This document shows positions 1-8,964 of a DNA stretch of 64,000 nucleotides, piece after piece; the first letter of the stretch is position 1; every line of letters starts with the position of its first letter. Source of the stretch: an uncultured Enterobacterales bacterium (GTDB taxonomy: Bacteria; Pseudomonadota; Gammaproteobacteria; Enterobacterales; CALYQQ01); NCBI GenBank assembly GCA_945288535.1, contig CALYQQ010000006.1, positions 83,405 through 147,404 on the forward strand, written 5' to 3'. The position numbers were made by a program, and so were the translations under genes. Below the pieces are notes generated by a model. The model was not told where the DNA came from. It was given only the letters and a program-made list of their open reading frames with translations, and did no database searches.

Positions 1-174
1 TAACATATATTCGTGCCAACGATATTCTCTTATAGGCATTGGTTTTTCATTTTTAAAATAAAGAACGAGTGCCGGTTTTATTCCATTCCAATTTTCAACA
101 ATTTCGTAACGCACTAACTGCCCGTCTTTAATAAGTCTTTTTGCTTTTGCATGGTAATTAAAATAAACGATAAC
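1..174 (-). CDS. Partial small unrecognised protein at left edge, no standard start codon
   Basis: The minus strand is open for 58 codons between a TGA at 175-177 and the window edge. The translation looks protein-like (..YHAKAKRLIKDGQLVRYE.. and ..KPMPIREYRWHEY..), with a mixed, non-AT-driven amino-acid composition. No ATG, GTG or TTG lies in frame before the conserved-looking part; the first codons are GTT ATC GTT. The 3' end lies outside the window. It could be a gene with a non-standard start or a decayed gene that lost its start. I do not recognise the family with certainty. Confidence 0.4.
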
Positions 175-686
175 TCACCCCATCAGTAAAAACGTTATTC
201 ATAAATAAAAAGAATTATGCTAGCTAATAATCTATTTAGTTATATATACTATGATTAGTTAATTTTTTACAAAAAAATATCACTATTTTGTATATTAAAA
301 TGACTAATTATGACATTCTCTAAACAATTATCACATAGGATGTATCTATCAATAAACAATCATCAATTGATTTATACTATATTTTATTTTTAATATTGAA
401 TAAAACATAATAAAAGCTTTTATATATTCATTCATGGCAAATAACCTTTTATCTATCTGGGCTAACCTTTGTCGTAGCAATTTATAATAAAATTGTCTGA
501 AATAAGAAATAAACAAAGTAATAAATAGAGAAATAAATGAATAATTAAACGGGTTATCGTAAACAATCAATAATGAAAGTTATATAATGCTTACAAATAA
601 CTGTTTTATAGGCACGCCAAAATCATATGAAGTTAGAAGCTTATACTATAACCATTTCTCTTTTCATTTATGGCATACTACATTAT
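175..686. other. AT-rich spacer, no convincing gene
   Basis: About 500 bases of very AT-rich sequence. The only ORF here, 73 aa on the minus strand at 349-570, is Ile/Tyr/Phe-rich with no recognisable motif and is probably chance. I see no clear terminator or RNA gene. Confidence 0.5.
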
Positions 687-1721
687 TTAAATTAACTCCA
701 ATTCTTTTAATGATAATTTCAAAAAGGCATAAAATATAGGTGCAAAGATGAGACCAACAACACCAAATAATGTTTCAAAAAATAACATTGCAATAAGTAA
801 TTCACAAATTCCTGCATGAATTTTACTACCAACAATTTTAGCATTTAAAATATACTCAAATTTATGAATCAAAATTAAATATAAAAGAACAATAAGTGCA
901 ACCTTAAAAGAAACGGTAAAAGCAACAAAAAACATCAAAATATTGACAATAATATTACCAATAATAGGAATTAATCCAAATATAAAAGTTGCTATCACTA
1001 AGCTTTTACTAAATGGAAGATAAATAGTAAAAATAGGTAATATAATAAATAAAAATATCGCCGTCATGGTTGCATTGAATAACGCTATCATAACTTGGGA
1101 AATTGCAACGTACTGGAATACTAAAACAAGCCTGTTTAGACAAATTTTTAAGGTTTGCGTTAATGGCGTATATTCAATGATGTTTTGCTCTTTAAGATTA
1201 CGGCGATTTTCTTGAAAACCGAATATTAACCCTATAATCATACCAATAATTAAGATAATTAATGTATGGAATATTCGTTTAATTATTGACTGTAAATAAA
1301 GAACATGCTCCTTGAGATATAGAATGATTGTATATTTTATCTCATTAATATCATCTGGTAAGTATTCTTTAATATTATCAGGTAATGTTGATGATATGCT
1401 ATCAATTATTGATTGAATATTATACATCGCCTGATTGGGATTCTTGGCCATTCCTACAAACCAACCAAATAAATAAGAAAAACCACCAATAAAGATAATA
1501 CTAATTACAATTGATAGGAGTAGAACTGATATTAATTTAGATTTATTACTAAATCTATTCATTTTACTAGATAAAAAGATATCCAATTTAAGTGTTAATG
1601 TATATGTTAATAAACCCGCTATCAATGCGGACATCAAGTGTATTTGCAATAATATGATAAAAAACAGTGAAAAAACTATCACGCAATATAACTCTAATTT
1701 TTGATTATTATTTAATAGCAT
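687..1721 (-). CDS. AI-2E family transporter (YdiK/YhhT-type permease)
   Basis: This 344-aa inner-membrane protein has hydrophobic segments near residues 10-40, 60-85 and 150-170, and several between about 200 and 335. A charged periplasmic or cytoplasmic segment lies at roughly 90-150. The C-terminal run LFGVVGLIFAPIFYAFLKL matches the Gly/Pro-rich ending of the AI-2E exporter family (TqsA, YdiK, PerM), whose members are about 340-370 aa. Family members have been linked to autoinducer-2 or small-solute export, but many have no proven substrate. It stands alone, with long AT-rich spacers on both sides. The family call is good; the substrate is unknown. Confidence 0.75.
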   Translation of the reverse strand: MLLNNNQKLELYCVIVFSLFFIILLQIHLMSALIAGLLTYTLTLKLDIFLSSKMNRFSNKSKLISVLLLSIVISIIFIGGFSYLFGWFVGMAKNPNQAMYNIQSIIDSISSTLPDNIKEYLPDDINEIKYTIILYLKEHVLYLQSIIKRIFHTLIILIIGMIIGLIFGFQENRRNLKEQNIIEYTPLTQTLKICLNRLVLVFQYVAISQVMIALFNATMTAIFLFIILPIFTIYLPFSKSLVIATFIFGLIPIIGNIIVNILMFFVAFTVSFKVALIVLLYLILIHKFEYILNAKIVGSKIHAGICELLIAMLFFETLFGVVGLIFAPIFYAFLKLSLKELELI

Positions 1722-2957
1722 TTGATGATTCCTATCATATTTTTCTTTTAATCAATATCCACTCTTGCTAATAAAACTAAGCATAGCTCTTTAATTAATA
1801 TATTAAAAGAGCATTTTCGGAAAATATTATCTTCATTAATGTAAATTATAATAGATATTAGCAAGTTAGTTTATTATAAGAATAAAAGTGTAAATTTAAT
1901 TTAACAATGTGACTTTTTGCTTATCCTTATTTATCTTTGACAACTTCTATATGAAAAATGAATACAGAAATTACTTAGTTTATATTTATTAATACACCTA
2001 TTCATTGATTAACTAATTATAATATAATTTATTACATAATCGATACAGCTTATTTTATTACGATTATGGATTACTATATTATTAATATAGTTACCTAATT
2101 TAGTACAGTCATTAATAAAAACATAAAATATTTTTATTTAATTTTTAATGATTTTATCAAAATAGTTATTTACTATTTTTAATAAATTTATTTCCAATTC
2201 ATCAAAAATAAAAATAATATTTTATAAATAATTAAAATAAATAAATTTACCGATAGCAGTAAAATTTTTAACATTATTGGTATTTTATTTTGAATAATTA
2301 AAATTTTATTTATTATTTATTTTATAAAATTTATTTTAAAAAATTTTAATAAATAAAAAGCAGTAAAAAGATTTTATAGCAGTAATGCATTATTAATAAT
2401 GTTTACATATTTTAGAAAATGTTAAAGTGTAATGAAATAGCATAGAATTGCTTAATTGTATAAAACACTTCAAAATAAACAAGTTATCTAGTTTTTGGGG
2501 TTGCTATGTATTATATGATTATTATTTAAATAAACTGTGTTTAAAAAATTAATTTTAATTACACTAATTATTTAACTAATGTAATAAATTACTATGAATT
2601 TATAGTTAACTTCATTTGAAAGTTATAAATATATTATTTAGTTAACAAATAAATTTTAAAATAACTTATGATTATTTATATTAATGCAAAAAATATATTT
2701 AGATTAAAACAGTCGATTTTATTATTATCTATTTATTTATAATAAGGTATAGAATAATATTGATTTTTTTATCACTAGCATTATTGATTGCTTTATTAAT
2801 AACATTATTTTATTTAACTTTTTGTGCTATAACTAAATTGTGAAAAAAATAAAAACAATATTTTAATTGTCTACGCCAAAATTAAGCTATATATTATCAT
2901 GTTAAATCCTCGTTTTTTATTTAGCTAGTTTAATATTCAATTGTAAGTACTATCTCT
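1722..2957. other. 1.2-kb extremely AT-rich spacer
   Basis: This stretch between the AI-2E permease and the HlyD gene is nearly all A and T, with stop codons dense in all frames. I see no gene, RNA or repeat unit. It is upstream of both divergent flanking genes, so both promoters should lie near its ends, but sites cannot be picked reliably in such composition. Confidence 0.6.
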
Positions 2958-3938
2958 ATGCGAAAAAAACCATTTTTACCCATGTTAATAACTATCGCTA
3001 TTATCGCGATCATCGTTATCTGTTACTACACTAGTCAACCTAAAACAATTTTTCTCCAAGGAGAAATTGAATCCAATCGTGTAGATGTTGCTGCTAGAGT
3101 TCAAGGAAGAGTAACGCAATTTAACGTTGATGTTGGCGATAACGTTAAGCAGGGAGATACTCTGCTTATTCTATCAAGTCCAGCATTACAGGCTCAACTT
3201 AATGCAGCAAAAGCCCAGCTTAATGTTTCCTTGGCGAGCCGGGATAATACCTATAGTACACGACCTGAAACAATTGAAGTGCAAAAGGCTCAACTTGAAA
3301 AAGCGGAGTCTGATTTAGTTTTGGCTAAATCAAGTTATGACCGTGTAAATAGTTTGGCAAAAAACGGTACTGTTTCTAAACAAAACTATGATGAATCATT
3401 TAATCAATATCAAGCTGCGATTAAAGCCCGTGATGCCGCTAAAGCGAATTTAGAATTAGCGCAAAATGGCAGTAGTCTCGAGCAAAAAAAATTAGCAGAT
3501 GCACAAGTTGAACAGGCTATTGCTTCATTATCTCAAGTAAAAACGGATGTTGATGAATTGACTTTAGTTTCACCTATTAGTGGTCAAATTACTACACGAA
3601 TTGCTGAAGTAGGCCAACTTTATAGTCCTGGAACGCCTCTTTATTCTATTATTGATTTAAATGATATTTGGTTTACTTTTAATGTTCGTGAAGATTTACT
3701 TGGTAGCCTTAAAGTCGGCGATAAATTTGATGTCGAAATTCCTGCTCTAAATAATAAAAAAGTGACAGTTAAAGTAACGGTATTAAATGCATTAGGGCAA
3801 TATGCTAATTGGCAAGCAACTAAAGCAACGGGGGATTTTGATTTAAAAACATTTGAAATGCGAGTCAAACCCATAAACAAAATAGAGGGCTTACGTCCAG
3901 GAATGAGCGTTACCACTAAGTGGAAATCCCATAACTGA
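2958..3938 (+). CDS. HlyD-family periplasmic adaptor of an ABC-2 type exporter (YhiI/YbhG-like)
   Basis: The 326-aa protein starts with a single N-terminal membrane anchor (residues about 8-25). A first lipoyl half follows (VAARVQGRVTQFNVDVGDNV), then a coiled-coil hairpin of about residues 75-195 rich in Ala, Gln and Lys. The second lipoyl half is LVSPISGQITTRIAEVGQL, and a beta-barrel domain ends the protein. This is the membrane fusion protein architecture that links an inner-membrane exporter to a TolC-type outer-membrane duct; a tolC gene lies at 38.3 kb in this window. Two ABC-2 permease genes follow on the same strand after a short gap, so it is probably the first gene of an operon. 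E. coli YhiI and YbhG are the nearest paralogue types I know. The exported substrate is unknown. Confidence 0.85.
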   Translation: MRKKPFLPMLITIAIIAIIVICYYTSQPKTIFLQGEIESNRVDVAARVQGRVTQFNVDVGDNVKQGDTLLILSSPALQAQLNAAKAQLNVSLASRDNTYSTRPETIEVQKAQLEKAESDLVLAKSSYDRVNSLAKNGTVSKQNYDESFNQYQAAIKARDAAKANLELAQNGSSLEQKKLADAQVEQAIASLSQVKTDVDELTLVSPISGQITTRIAEVGQLYSPGTPLYSIIDLNDIWFTFNVREDLLGSLKVGDKFDVEIPALNNKKVTVKVTVLNALGQYANWQATKATGDFDLKTFEMRVKPINKIEGLRPGMSVTTKWKSHN

Positions 3939-3974
3939 TTTTATTGGGATTTTTACGAATAGGAAATATTATTG

Positions 3975-5138
3975 ATGTTTCACTCATTACTTTCTGTTAT
4001 TAAATGGGAATTGAAACAAGTTGCACAACGTCGTTCGTTGTGCATATTGGTTTTCGTCTACCCAGCTTTAATAATCTTATCATTCTTATCGATGTATAAT
4101 GCTGGTATAGTCACTCGACTACCCATCGCTGTTATTGACCAAGATGTTTCAACAACATCTCGTTCACTTATCCAACAAGTAGCAGCGTCACCACAGTTAT
4201 TAGTTGCTCAACGATATCAAGATTTGACGCATGCGAAGCAAGCATTACTTCATGGGGAAATCTATGCTGTATTGTTTATCCAACCGGATTTTGAAAAAAA
4301 TATCTTAGCTAATCGTCAACCTGAAGTTATTACATTTTATAATAATCAATACATGACTGCTGGCTCGACTATTTACCGAGCGATGAGTAATGCGCTAAAA
4401 ACAGCAAATAGTCAAATTATTTTAAAAACCTTAGTACAAAAAGGCGTGGCAACGCCAGTAGCAAAAAGTCAAATGCAAACAGTACCAACTGCCTTGCATC
4501 CCTTATTTAATCCAACATTAAATTACATATATACTTTAATCAATGGCCTTATTCCAACGATCCTACAAATAATTATGATGGTCACAATGGTAAATAGTAT
4601 TACCCGTGATCGTTTCGGGTTAACTGGTTTTGAACAACCGTTTAAACTTGCTAATTGCAGTATAGTAATATTTTTATTAGGCCGCCTTACACCTTATTTC
4701 ATTTACTTTTTACTCTGTTTAGTTTGTTTTGATGCTATTTTAATATCACGATATGATTTACCCATTAATGGTCATTTAGGCTTATTGCTATTAGGAAGTA
4801 TGCTATATATTGTTACATCATTACTCTATGGTACATTTTTAGGGCTTGTTAGCCGTACAACTAATCGAGCTTATGGTAGTACAGGGTTACTTTCCTCGCC
4901 TGCCTTTGGCTTTACCGGCCTTATTTTCCCGCGCATTGCTATGAATACGTTCCCTTATATTTGGAGCGCAATATTACCACTTACCTGGTATATTCAGATA
5001 CGTCTCGATCAAACGCTAAGAGGAACAAGTGTTTTATCATCGCTAGAACCTTTTTTATATTTATTTATCCAATTTAGTATTATGTTAACGTTTGTGAGTT
5101 TAAACATGCGATCAATAAGCAGGCGGTTATCATCATGA
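3975..5138 (+). CDS. ABC-2 type transporter permease (YhhJ/YbhS-like), first copy
   Basis: The protein is about 387 aa with one N-terminal membrane helix (about residues 22-45) and a large extracytoplasmic domain (IAVIDQDVSTTSRSL.. to about residue 175). A cluster of five or so membrane helices follows to the end, the ABC2_membrane_3 architecture. The ORF track begins at a TTG at 3972. I prefer the ATG at 3975 because AGGAAA lies about 8 bases before it. It lies between the HlyD adaptor and a second permease and overlaps the latter by 4 bases (ATGA), which points to translational coupling. No nucleotide-binding protein is encoded nearby. Confidence 0.85.
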   Translation: MFHSLLSVIKWELKQVAQRRSLCILVFVYPALIILSFLSMYNAGIVTRLPIAVIDQDVSTTSRSLIQQVAASPQLLVAQRYQDLTHAKQALLHGEIYAVLFIQPDFEKNILANRQPEVITFYNNQYMTAGSTIYRAMSNALKTANSQIILKTLVQKGVATPVAKSQMQTVPTALHPLFNPTLNYIYTLINGLIPTILQIIMMVTMVNSITRDRFGLTGFEQPFKLANCSIVIFLLGRLTPYFIYFLLCLVCFDAILISRYDLPINGHLGLLLLGSMLYIVTSLLYGTFLGLVSRTTNRAYGSTGLLSSPAFGFTGLIFPRIAMNTFPYIWSAILPLTWYIQIRLDQTLRGTSVLSSLEPFLYLFIQFSIMLTFVSLNMRSISRRLSS

Positions 5139-6325
5139 TTAAATCACTACTTCTTATCGCAAAAAATGAGCTACAACGTATTTTTCGTACACCGGCTATT
5201 CTCAGTGTTATGTGTATTGGGTTGGTGATTTATTTTTTCTTTTATCCTCAACCTTATTTAAATGAATCGGCTCGTAATATACCTATTGCTGTTATTGATA
5301 AAGATCATACTCATTCAAGTCGTGAGTTAATACGCCAGCTTGATGCTAATCAATTTATTAAAATTTCATATCATATAGATGATATGGAAACCGCTAAACA
5401 ATTAATTGATAAGCGTAAAGTATATGGTATCGTGCTTATTCCAAACCGTTTTGAACAACAAATTTTGGCAGGTAAAAGTAGTGCTATTTCATATTATGGC
5501 GATGCTAGCTATATCTTGCTCTATAGTAATACCGCAACTGCCATCAATACGATAGCTAGTACGTTTGGTGCTAAAATATCGGTAATGCGCAAAATTGCTC
5601 AAGGTGTAGATCCTGTAATAGCTAATGGAAATACAACGCCATTTTCTTCCCAATTGATTAGCTTATTCAACCCACAATCAGGCTATGCAACTTATATTAT
5701 TCCTGCTGCCTTTATTTTGATCCTACATCAAACGCTTTTTATTGGGTGTATACTATGCTGTCATTTAGGACGCCAATCATCATTGGAACTCGCATTTATT
5801 CACCAGAAAAAAGATGCATTAAAATCCGCATTAATGATGATTATAGGTAAATTAATGGCTTATTTGCCTCTTTATTTAGTCTATTTTACTATTTATACTG
5901 TTGTTGCGAGTTATTGGTATAATTTACCGCGAATTGGTAGCTTTATTGACTCATTGTTATTTGCTATACCATTTATTCTCTCTGTTTCTCTTTTTGCTCG
6001 TACTTGTTCACGATTTATGAAAACCGTTGATGACATCTTTTGTATATGGTTACCTGTCAGTATGCTCATCTTCTTTTCTACAGGGTTATCATGGCCAAAA
6101 GAATTAATACCCGATATATTCCATTATATTGGTAATTTAATTCCTGCTATCCCCGCAATAATAGGATCTATTAAAATTAATCAGATGGGTGCCACATTTA
6201 GTGAATTTAGTCTTCAATATTGGCATTTATGGATATTAACTATATGCTATTTTATTATCGCATTAATAAGTGAATATTATTATCATAAGCAAGTGATAAC
6301 GGCGTCATCAACTGAAAATAGGTAA
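5135..6325 (+). CDS. ABC-2 type transporter permease (YhhJ/YbhR-like), second copy
   Basis: The 396-aa product has the same layout as its upstream neighbour: an N-terminal helix at about 20-40, an extracytoplasmic domain starting ..IPIAVIDKDHTHSSREL.., and a C-terminal helix cluster from about residue 185. The shared AVIDxD start of the periplasmic domain shows the two permeases are related paralogues and probably form a heterodimer. Its ATG overlaps the previous stop. In the E. coli yhi/yhh and ybh loci such permeases are driven by an RbbA- or YbhF-type ATPase encoded next to them; that gene is absent here. About 490 bases without a gene follow. Confidence 0.85.
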   Translation: MIKSLLLIAKNELQRIFRTPAILSVMCIGLVIYFFFYPQPYLNESARNIPIAVIDKDHTHSSRELIRQLDANQFIKISYHIDDMETAKQLIDKRKVYGIVLIPNRFEQQILAGKSSAISYYGDASYILLYSNTATAINTIASTFGAKISVMRKIAQGVDPVIANGNTTPFSSQLISLFNPQSGYATYIIPAAFILILHQTLFIGCILCCHLGRQSSLELAFIHQKKDALKSALMMIIGKLMAYLPLYLVYFTIYTVVASYWYNLPRIGSFIDSLLFAIPFILSVSLFARTCSRFMKTVDDIFCIWLPVSMLIFFSTGLSWPKELIPDIFHYIGNLIPAIPAIIGSIKINQMGATFSEFSLQYWHLWILTICYFIIALISEYYYHKQVITASSTENR

Positions 6326-6814
6326 TACATTCTATGATCATACAGTTATTTTATAACAATTTATTTAAATTAAAATAACTGTATGACGCTAAGCTATATA
6401 GTTAGTGTATTTTCTAATATAATAGTTTCTTATTATTTATAATATATTAAACATCTAAACCAAACTATTATTAATAAATTATTATTTTTTTAATTATTGA
6501 CTAAAATGATCAATATTAACGGAGTTAATTTTATTTTAAAAAATTTATTAATTTATCTGATTACACGCATTTATCAATGATTAGGCCTTTTGCAATAGCA
6601 TTAGCTTCCTTAATAAAGGAAACTATATCCTATTTTGCTCATTTATATTAATAAATTAATCATAATTATCTTATTTCATAATAAAATAATGTAAGAGATT
6701 ATCATAATTGACGGTGAAGACAGGAGCCGATATGGTCAGTGATACTGCTTTATCGCTAGGTAAAAAATCGGCAGTTTGTTTGCTTATTAGCAAGTTTTAT
6801 TGGAAATATTTAAT
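6326..6814. other. Spacer between the exporter operon and ppdC; possible 29-codon ORF
   Basis: The spacer is AT-rich and mostly featureless. Near its right end a plus-strand ORF (6732-6821, 29 codons, MVSDTALSLGKKSAV..) has a good AGGAG five bases before its ATG, but it runs into the 3' end of ppdC and has no recognised relatives. In E. coli the gene next to ppdC is recC; no recC sequence is visible here. Confidence 0.4.
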
Positions 6815-7186
6815 TTATTGATTATTGGCAATACCACAATACCACCGCTGTAATGTGGCTTGGATGCCTCTTGTTGTTGTAATACGAACTTCTACAAAAT
6901 TACATTGTTTTAATGTTGCTATTATTTGTGTTGTTATCTGCCAGCCAAGTGGCCGTATAGAAGAAGACGCAGGATAAATATCCAACAATTGTTGGGCTAA
7001 TCGCCAAGCTTGCTGCTCTTCATTATGATAACTAAAACGCCTTAGTTGTGCCTGCTGATAGTTCATTATGCCATGAAGCATAATTGTAAATAACAATAAT
7101 GCAATGAGCGTATCTATAAGCATAAAGCCTGTTTGATAATGGCTTCTACGCAATATAGACCATACAACCTTTGGTGGACAAAACAT
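6815..7186 (-). CDS. ppdC: Prepilin peptidase-dependent protein C (minor pseudopilin)
   Basis: The 123-aa protein has a basic leader of about 20 residues followed by GFMLIDTLIALLLF, a type IV pilin-like cleavage site and hydrophobic helix. The residue equivalent to Glu5 of a prepilin is Asp here. Identification rests mainly on position: it ends the ppdA-ppdB-ygdB-ppdC series next to thyA, as in E. coli. The C-terminal Cys pair (..CNFVEVRI.. and ..RWYCG..) resembles the E. coli PpdC ending. Minor pseudopilins prime assembly of type IV pilus or secretion pseudopilus fibres; the function of this set in enterics is poorly defined. It is separated from ygdB by about 60 bases. Confidence 0.75.
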   Translation of the reverse strand: MFCPPKVVWSILRRSHYQTGFMLIDTLIALLLFTIMLHGIMNYQQAQLRRFSYHNEEQQAWRLAQQLLDIYPASSSIRPLGWQITTQIIATLKQCNFVEVRITTTRGIQATLQRWYCGIANNQ

Positions 7187-7245
7187 ATCTTATAATCTCT
7201 CATTAAATGATAATATATTTTGATAGAAAATATTTAGTCTACGGT

Positions 7246-7698
7246 TTATATGCATATAGATTCACTAGATTCGGGACAAAAATCTAACCAACCTCTGGCA
7301 TGTTTTATTAAAAAAATAGATTCTTTGTTCTGCCAAGCAATAGGCAAATGTACCCAATGGTAAAAACGGATCGGATCTTCGTCAGAAGACGTTTGACTAT
7401 AACCGACTAATAACGCTTTATTATCTTGACTCGATAATTTTAAACAAGCATAAAGTTGGTGATGGTTATTTTGTAAACATCTCCAATTATTTGAGGGTTT
7501 GGGCCATGATTGAACTAATCCCCAACTTAACGACGATAATGCCTGATTTTTAGCTCTTAAAAAAACTCGTTCGTCACTGTATAGATAGAGTTGCTCTGAT
7601 AACCGTTGGTCAAGCGATATGAGTAATAACAGGCCAGTTATTTGTAATAACATAACCATTGCAATTAAACTATATCCTTGTTGTTCCTTTATTATCAC
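7246..7698 (-). CDS. ygdB: YgdB family pseudopilin-like protein
   Basis: The 150-aa product begins with a short charged leader (MIIKEQQ) and then GYSLIAMVMLLQITGLLLL, a pilin-like hydrophobic segment. It lacks the usual Glu5, as the E. coli YgdB I remember also does. The ending WLDFCPESSESICI matches the GWSDFCP...C ending of E. coli YgdB. The start overlaps the ppdB stop by 4 bases. Its role is probably as a minor component of the ppd pseudopilin set; the exact function is unknown. Confidence 0.75.
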   Translation of the reverse strand: MIIKEQQGYSLIAMVMLLQITGLLLLISLDQRLSEQLYLYSDERVFLRAKNQALSSLSWGLVQSWPKPSNNWRCLQNNHHQLYACLKLSSQDNKALLVGYSQTSSDEDPIRFYHWVHLPIAWQNKESIFLIKHARGWLDFCPESSESICI

Positions 7699-8267
7699 AT
7701 ATTTTCTCCTATTACAGTTCTAATAAGTTGATGATGGATAGCCGGAAAGCCTTGCCAATGGGCAGCTAATCGGATAGTAAAGTAGACGGCTTTGCTGAGT
7801 GGATTATTATGTTTAATCACTGAAAATTCCGTGATATTAATTTCTGTTGGATCGATTAATCGTTCCCAATCATGACTCGTACAATCGCTACTTCCTCTTT
7901 TATGTGCTAATTGCCCATTTTTCAAACGGTAAGCGAATCGATCTCTATTTGATGTCGTTAATTGCCAATAATGGTTACGCGTATAGCTATAATAAATAAT
8001 GATACAAAAAGGAATACTGTCATACGTAGACATTATTACGCCTTCCTCTCCTATGGGCAGCATAAATCCAGCACGACTTAAATCTTTTTCTAAGCTATGT
8101 GTAGCTTGATATAATACTTGTTCTAACCGAAATTGTCGGTAACTATTAATCGCGTATTTAACTAGATGCGGATAAAATGTCGTTATTGATAACAACAGTA
8201 TCGAACCGATTAATAATGCAATGACCATTTCTAGTAATGAAAAACCACATTGCTCATTTATTCGCAT
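7695..8267 (-). CDS. ppdB: Prepilin peptidase-dependent protein B (minor pseudopilin)
   Basis: The 190-aa protein has a short leader and a classic class III prepilin signal GFSLLEMVIALLIGSILLL with Glu5 present, then a soluble domain. Length is close to E. coli PpdB (187 aa), and the segments ..LEKDLSRAGF.. and ..SSDCTSHDWERLIDP.. resemble it. It overlaps ppdA by 10 bases and ygdB by 4, so the three are translated from one message. It would be processed by a prepilin peptidase (none encoded in this window) and inserted in the inner membrane. Confidence 0.82.
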   Translation of the reverse strand: MRINEQCGFSLLEMVIALLIGSILLLSITTFYPHLVKYAINSYRQFRLEQVLYQATHSLEKDLSRAGFMLPIGEEGVIMSTYDSIPFCIIIYYSYTRNHYWQLTTSNRDRFAYRLKNGQLAHKRGSSDCTSHDWERLIDPTEINITEFSVIKHNNPLSKAVYFTIRLAAHWQGFPAIHHQLIRTVIGENM

Positions 8268-8785
8268 TGTGGCACCTCCGCCATAGTGATAGCTGCCCCT
8301 TGTCGTGAGCGGAAACAGCGACGAATGCGTCCCCTAGCTGAAACAATTATTTGTATTTCACCAATACTATTACTAAGACGAATATGTCCTGTCGATGCCA
8401 TATTTCGTCGTCCATAAAAAATAATAGGTGATATAGTAGTATAATCTAAGCGTTGGAGCTCTTTTTCATTTAGATATGCACTTCGTCGAGTAACCTTCCC
8501 GATTGTTTCGCGGCCTTGTTGATGGGAAAATAACATTGCTGTTATCTGCCAATAATTTTTTATCTTTTCAATATGAATAATATAAGATTGATTATACCAA
8601 TTAGCTTGAGCCTGCACATTAATCAGAAAGCGCATTACATTTAGGCTTGCATTTTGCAAAGCCTGATGTTGGTGATGTTGGCTTATAGAATAAGTTATTA
8701 TATTTGCTGTTAATGTCATAATGACCAGCACCACTAATAATTCTAATAGACTAAAGCCGCAAGAGAGAGACGTTATTTTTTTCAT
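8258..8785 (-). CDS. ppdA: Prepilin peptidase-dependent protein A (GspH/FimT-like minor pseudopilin)
   Basis: The 175-aa product has the leader MKKITSLSCG followed by FSLLELLVVLVIM, a canonical prepilin cleavage site with Glu5 and a hydrophobic helix. The remainder is a small soluble domain with a C-terminal Cys pair (..RRCFRSR.. and ..VPQCE). It is the first gene of the ppdA-ppdB-ygdB-ppdC series, as in E. coli next to thyA. A strong hairpin between thyA and ppdA suggests the pseudopilin genes have their own promoter within 8786-8921. Confidence 0.8.
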   Translation of the reverse strand: MKKITSLSCGFSLLELLVVLVIMTLTANIITYSISQHHQHQALQNASLNVMRFLINVQAQANWYNQSYIIHIEKIKNYWQITAMLFSHQQGRETIGKVTRRSAYLNEKELQRLDYTTISPIIFYGRRNMASTGHIRLSNSIGEIQIIVSARGRIRRCFRSRQGAAITMAEVPQCE

Positions 8786-8921
8786 ATGTCTACTCTAGTT
8801 GCAAAATCATTAATGGTCTTTATTAGATAAAAAAATAGCGATTAATGACGTGAATTAATATGTATGTATGTAAAAGTAAACGTTGACAAAATAAACACGA
8901 TCACAATGATAAGATAAAAAG

Positions 8922-8951
8922 TAATTACCCCAGATTAAACTGGGGTAATTA
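8922..8951 (-). terminator. Rho-independent terminator of thyA
   Basis: TAATTACCCCAG pairs perfectly with CTGGGGTAATTA around a six-base loop. Read on the minus strand, the hairpin is followed by CTTTTTATCTT. It lies 14 bases after the thyA stop and ends the lgt-thyA transcript. Confidence 0.9.
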
Positions 8952-8964
8952 AAAAATAAACAAA

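Noticed and set aside
349-570. 73-aa minus-strand ORF
   Set aside because: Composition follows the AT-rich DNA, with no motif and no good ribosome-binding site; probably chance.
6732-6821. 29-codon ORF with AGGAG upstream
   Set aside because: Too short to judge, overlaps the 3' end of ppdC, and has no recognised relative; mentioned only in the spacer entry.
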